NCBI GenBank assembly: GCA_035547915.1 | Contig: DASZTS010000007.1 | Span: 89,395-153,394 of the forward strand | Source of the DNA: DASSFG01 sp035547915 | GTDB lineage: Bacteria > Planctomycetota > Planctomycetia > Pirellulales > JAICIG01 | Length of the DNA stretch: 64,000 nt | Reading direction: 5' to 3' | Shown: positions 61,636 to 64,000 of the stretch, piece after piece | Layout of the letters: the number at the start of each line of letters is the position of its first letter | Position numbering within the stretch: the first letter of the stretch is position 1 | Notes under the pieces: model-generated | The model's input: only the letters and a program-made list of their open reading frames with translations | Databases searched by the model: none | What the model was told of the DNA's origin: nothing | Translations under genes and position numbers: made by a program

Positions 61636-62103
61636 TTAACGTGCGGCGGCGGCCAGTTTCAGCACCGTGTCGAATTCGCGCTCGGTGACCGGCTGCACCG
61701 ACAGACGCGAGCCGCGCCGCAACAGCTCCATCTTCTCGAGCGCCTTGACTTCGCGCAGCTCGTCGAGCCCCAGCGGGCGGGCGAAGATCTGGTCCAGCTT
61801 GATATCGACCATCTGCCAAATGGGATTCTCGGGCGATGCCTTGGGATCGAAATGGTGGTCGCCCTTCTTCCAGGCCGTGTTGTCTGGATAGGCCTCGCGC
61901 ACGACGTTCGCGATGCCGACGATGGCGGGAGGCGCCGCGTTGGAATGGTAGAACAACACGCGATCGCCCACACGCATCTCACGCATGAAGTTCCTGGCCT
62001 GATAGTTGCGCACCCCGTCCCAACACGTCGTCTGATCGGGGCGTTTCGCCAGGTCTTGGATCGAAAACGATTCCGGTTCGGTCTTCAGCAGCCAGTGGTT
62101 CAT
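61636..62103 (-). CDS. EVE domain-containing protein
   Basis: A 155-residue protein with the EVE (PUA-like) fold: MNHWLLKTEPESFSIQDLAK, WDGVRNYQARNFMREMRVGDRVLFYHSN, IVGIANVVREAYPD and PVTEREFDTVLKLA. EVE proteins are thought to bind modified bases in DNA or RNA. The ATG at 62103 is the family start. It is 31 bases downstream of the binding-lipoprotein gene on the same strand. No restriction or methylase gene is adjacent that would mark a defence role. Confidence 0.93.
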   Translation of the reverse strand: MNHWLLKTEPESFSIQDLAKRPDQTTCWDGVRNYQARNFMREMRVGDRVLFYHSNAAPPAIVGIANVVREAYPDNTAWKKGDHHFDPKASPENPIWQMVDIKLDQIFARPLGLDELREVKALEKMELLRRGSRLSVQPVTEREFDTVLKLAAAAR

Positions 62104-62134
62104 GGATGCAGGATGTTTGGTTGTTGCGTCTTCG

Positions 62135-63151
62135 TCAATCGGCCCGGGCAAACAGGTCGCGGGCCACTTGGGCGGCTCGCTCCCACTTGTCGGCGGCCTT
62201 ATAAAAATCGACATCCATCGCCCGCACCGTTTGGGGTGTTTCCACACGCAGGGGCATGTCCACCTGTGTCGAAAGTGGAATCTGCGCGCTGGGGCCTTTG
62301 GCCAGCTTGATTTCCACCGAAGGTGTCAACAGGTAATCGAGCAACCGGCGGGCCTGGTCCTCGTGAGGCGCTCCCTTGATGAGGGCCAGCGTGTTGGGGA
62401 TGAATAGGGTGCCGAGTCCGCCCTCTTGCTGGTCCGGATAGATGATAGCGACCGGTCGGGCTCCCTCGACCTCGATCAGCGCGTCGTCGGTGTCGGTCAG
62501 GCCGAAGGCCAAATCACCTGCTGACACCGCGGTGGCGACTTGCTTGTTCCCCGAGCAGATCAGCACTTCGTTGGCCTGCATGGCGCGAAGCAGGCGTTCG
62601 GCCTCTTCGTCGCCCAAAGAGGCAAATAGGCAGGCGACGTGCGTAGCGGTTGTGCCGAACAGCGGCTTGGCCAGGCCGCAACGACCGCGCCATTTCTCGT
62701 CGGCTAGATCGTAGATCGAGCGGGGCCTATCTTCCTCGGGCACCATCTTCGTGTTGACGATGAGGACACGTGCGCGAGCGGCGAAACCATGCCAGAAATC
62801 TTTGGGTGAGGAGTATGCCGCCGGATAGGTATCGGCTAGCTTGGGCCGATAGATCTCCAATAGCCCGCGACGTTCGAGCCGCAGCGTGTTGATGATCTCG
62901 TTGTTCCAGAAGACGTCGCAGCGGGGACGGTCACTCCCTTCGGCCATGATCGCCCGGGTCAGGCTGATCGTTTTGGTCGACTCGACGTCGAACTTGGCGA
63001 GCGGCTTGACGCCCGTAGCCTTCTCGAAATCGTCGAGGATCGGTTGCGAGAAATCCGCATCGAGCGCGGCATAAACGATCACCTCGTTCGTCTGCCGATC
63101 GATGCAGCCCGAGAGGAGCACGAACAGCGGCAGGTACCAGATGGACTTCAT
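62135..63151 (-). CDS. extracellular solute-binding lipoprotein (iron ABC transporter type)
   Basis: A 338-residue lipoprotein with lipobox LLSGC near residue 16. It resembles the periplasmic ferric-iron or spermidine-like binding proteins: EVIVYAALDADFSQPILDDFEKATGVKP, RCDVFWNNEIINTLRL, DLADEKWRGRCGLAKPLFGTTATH and LAFGLTDTDDALIEVEGARPVAIIYPDQ. It probably binds Fe(III) or another metal complex. No permease or ATPase gene accompanies it here. The frame is open into repeat copy 4, but the ATG at 63151 is the lipoprotein start. The EVE gene follows. Confidence 0.9.
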   Translation of the reverse strand: MKSIWYLPLFVLLSGCIDRQTNEVIVYAALDADFSQPILDDFEKATGVKPLAKFDVESTKTISLTRAIMAEGSDRPRCDVFWNNEIINTLRLERRGLLEIYRPKLADTYPAAYSSPKDFWHGFAARARVLIVNTKMVPEEDRPRSIYDLADEKWRGRCGLAKPLFGTTATHVACLFASLGDEEAERLLRAMQANEVLICSGNKQVATAVSAGDLAFGLTDTDDALIEVEGARPVAIIYPDQQEGGLGTLFIPNTLALIKGAPHEDQARRLLDYLLTPSVEIKLAKGPSAQIPLSTQVDMPLRVETPQTVRAMDVDFYKAADKWERAAQVARDLFARAD

Positions 63152-63193
63152 TGTTTCGCTCGTCTTTGCCCGCCGCTCTCGGAAAAAAACGGC

Positions 63194-63298
63194 TCGGAGC
63201 AACCGATAAAACGGGAGCGAACTCCAAAAAAATCGGCGTTTCACGGCCGATTTTTGCCCACGGCGCTCCGGCTTTCGGGTTCTGTCGGCCGCTTTTAA
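63194..63298. repeat. dispersed ~104-bp terminal-inverted-repeat element, copy 4
   Basis: The most diverged copy: the left end reads CGGAGC-AACCGATAAAAC and the right end CGGGTTCTGTCGGCCGCTTTTAA. The inner hairpin AAAAATCGGC/GCCGATTTTT is perfect and lies between an A run and a T run. It sits just upstream of the lipoprotein gene start, within its likely promoter region. Confidence 0.8.
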
Positions 63299-63487
63299 TC
63301 AGCCGCGCTTCGAGTCTATCCGAAATCCGAGCGGTACGCACAGCCGCCCAGGCTCAATCGGCCGCCCAGGCTCAATCAACGGCTATGCGCAGCCGCATTT
63401 CGAGCACCCCAGCACGCGCGATACATCAACGGCGGCCTGGCCAGACAAGATTTGCCTGGCGGTTGTCCGTGACGGAGCCCTGGGTGA

Positions 63488-63580
63488 TACAATGTGCGCC
63501 TAGATGCAGGCAACATCCCAGGACAGCAGAAGGGATGCCTGTCCGACCGGCAGGATAGGTCAAGCGGTCCTAGAGGACCG
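63488..63580 (+). ncRNA. possible small structured transcript
   Basis: A TACAAT -10 (63488-63493) is followed by about 80 bases with several potential pairings, ending in a perfect hairpin: CGGTCCT-AG-AGGACCG at 63565-63580, then TTT. A weak -35 (TTGTCC at a 19-base spacing) makes the promoter doubtful. It could equally be the leader of an open frame from 63504, or terminate the opposite-strand small gene. Confidence 0.25.
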
Positions 63581-63761
63581 TTTCACCGACCTTATGGAGT
63601 TGGCGAAGCTCTTCCAATTCGCTGCTGAGGCGGTGCCGCAAAGGGCTCTCGGCACGCAATTCGTCCAGCAATACCTCGGCCTTGACGAACGTATCGGCCG
63701 TGATCTCGGTCTTTACGAACAGCTTTCGCCAGCTACGGGAAACTTCTTGTTCGGTGAGCAA
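63570..63761 (-). CDS. possible small hydrophilic protein
   Basis: A 63-residue open frame beginning at a TTG with GGAAGG about seven bases upstream (a GTG at 63776 is the alternative). The product is charged and helical: LTEQEVSRSWRKLFVKTEITADTFVKAEVLLDELRAESPLRHRLSSELEELRQLHKVGETVL. It resembles no family I know. Its stop lies inside the 63565-63580 hairpin, which suits a terminator. An overlapping plus-strand frame exists but looks less natural. Confidence 0.4.
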   Translation of the reverse strand: MLTEQEVSRSWRKLFVKTEITADTFVKAEVLLDELRAESPLRHRLSSELEELRQLHKVGETVL

Positions 63762-63992
63762 GTTTGCACCTTCCACGAAATCGCGAAGACAGAACCTACA
63801 TCCTCATTTTAAAGGGCTGGCCGGAGTACGCAATAGCCATCCGGCCGGGCGGCGCCGTGAGGGTGCACGCCAGCTTCCGTGCTTGTTGGTGGGGTGCAAA
63901 AAAGCTCAATAGGAGAATTTGGTTTGGGAGCGTTAAAGTAGGGCGAGTACCGGCGGCAGGGAAGGCCGCGGTAGGCTTAAGGAGATCCAATC

Positions 63993-64000
63993 ATGGACGA
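63993..64000 (+). CDS. start of a gene cut by the window edge
   Basis: ATGGACGA closes the window. AAGGAG at 63979-63984 lies eight bases before the ATG, a strong ribosome-binding site, so a real gene probably begins here. Only two full codons (Met-Asp) are visible, so nothing can be said of its product. Confidence 0.6.

Larger units (their letters stand above)
63299..63992. other. mostly gene-free stretch before the right-edge gene
   Basis: Apart from the possible small transcript and small protein above, nothing is seen in these 694 bases. A short direct repeat of CCGCCCAGGCTCAATC (near 63341 and 63360) may be noted. Confidence 0.45.

Overview
The window is a GC-rich bacterial chromosome segment from a member of the Planctomycetota, most likely a Pirellulales-like lineage. 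The markers are DUF1501, DUF1559 (N-methylated pseudopilin-like) and DUF1598 proteins, surface proteins with an LEPR-XLL-like N-terminus, an ECF sigma factor, a serine/threonine kinase with an extracytoplasmic tail, and prenyltransferase/squalene-oxidase-repeat proteins beside ExbB/ExbD. Many starts lack a Shine-Dalgarno sequence. The species cannot be named from the sequence.

Layout. 0-10 kb: DUF1501 protein (-), DUF1559 pseudopilin-like gene with a candidate sigma-54 promoter, alpha-toroid protein, DEAD-box helicase, RbfA-like factor, small membrane proteins, DoxX protein and a class-C beta-lactamase-like hydrolase. 10.2-13.3 kb: an accessory island of lower GC. It holds a truncated IS1595-type transposase, a 24-bp inverted repeat over divergent promoters, a ribbon-helix-helix (RHH) protein, an unknown 94-residue protein and a GH99-like protein, and it abuts a decayed plsC. 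13.3-31 kb: DUF502-hemC, the kinase, a peroxidase and a sedolisin sharing a leader motif, an ECF sigma factor with a coupled unknown gene, DUF1598, dnaE and a ceramidase-like protein. 31-41.5 kb: IS5 relic, amt, moxR-DUF58, feoA-feoA-feoB with a small Cys-rich protein, a Gly/Tyr-rich secreted protein, tRNA-Val(CAC) and two tandem tatA genes. 41.7-52 kb: a four-gene TPR-ExbB-ExbD-toroid operon whose last protein has a TonB-like SxxxH membrane helix, then a GH15 glucoamylase-like gene facing a GH2-like sugar-binding gene. 52-64 kb: small secreted and basic proteins, WD40 protein, histidine kinase plus sigma-54 activator (apparent ATC start), M3 peptidase, EVE protein and an iron-type binding lipoprotein. 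A new gene starts at the right edge.

Four full copies and one relic of a roughly 104-bp repeat are scattered through the window. Each full copy has terminal inverted repeats and an inner A/T-flanked hairpin that looks like a bidirectional terminator. This dispersed element, the island, and the TonB-like toroid protein are the most interesting points. All calls rest on reading the translations and DNA by eye; no searches were run.
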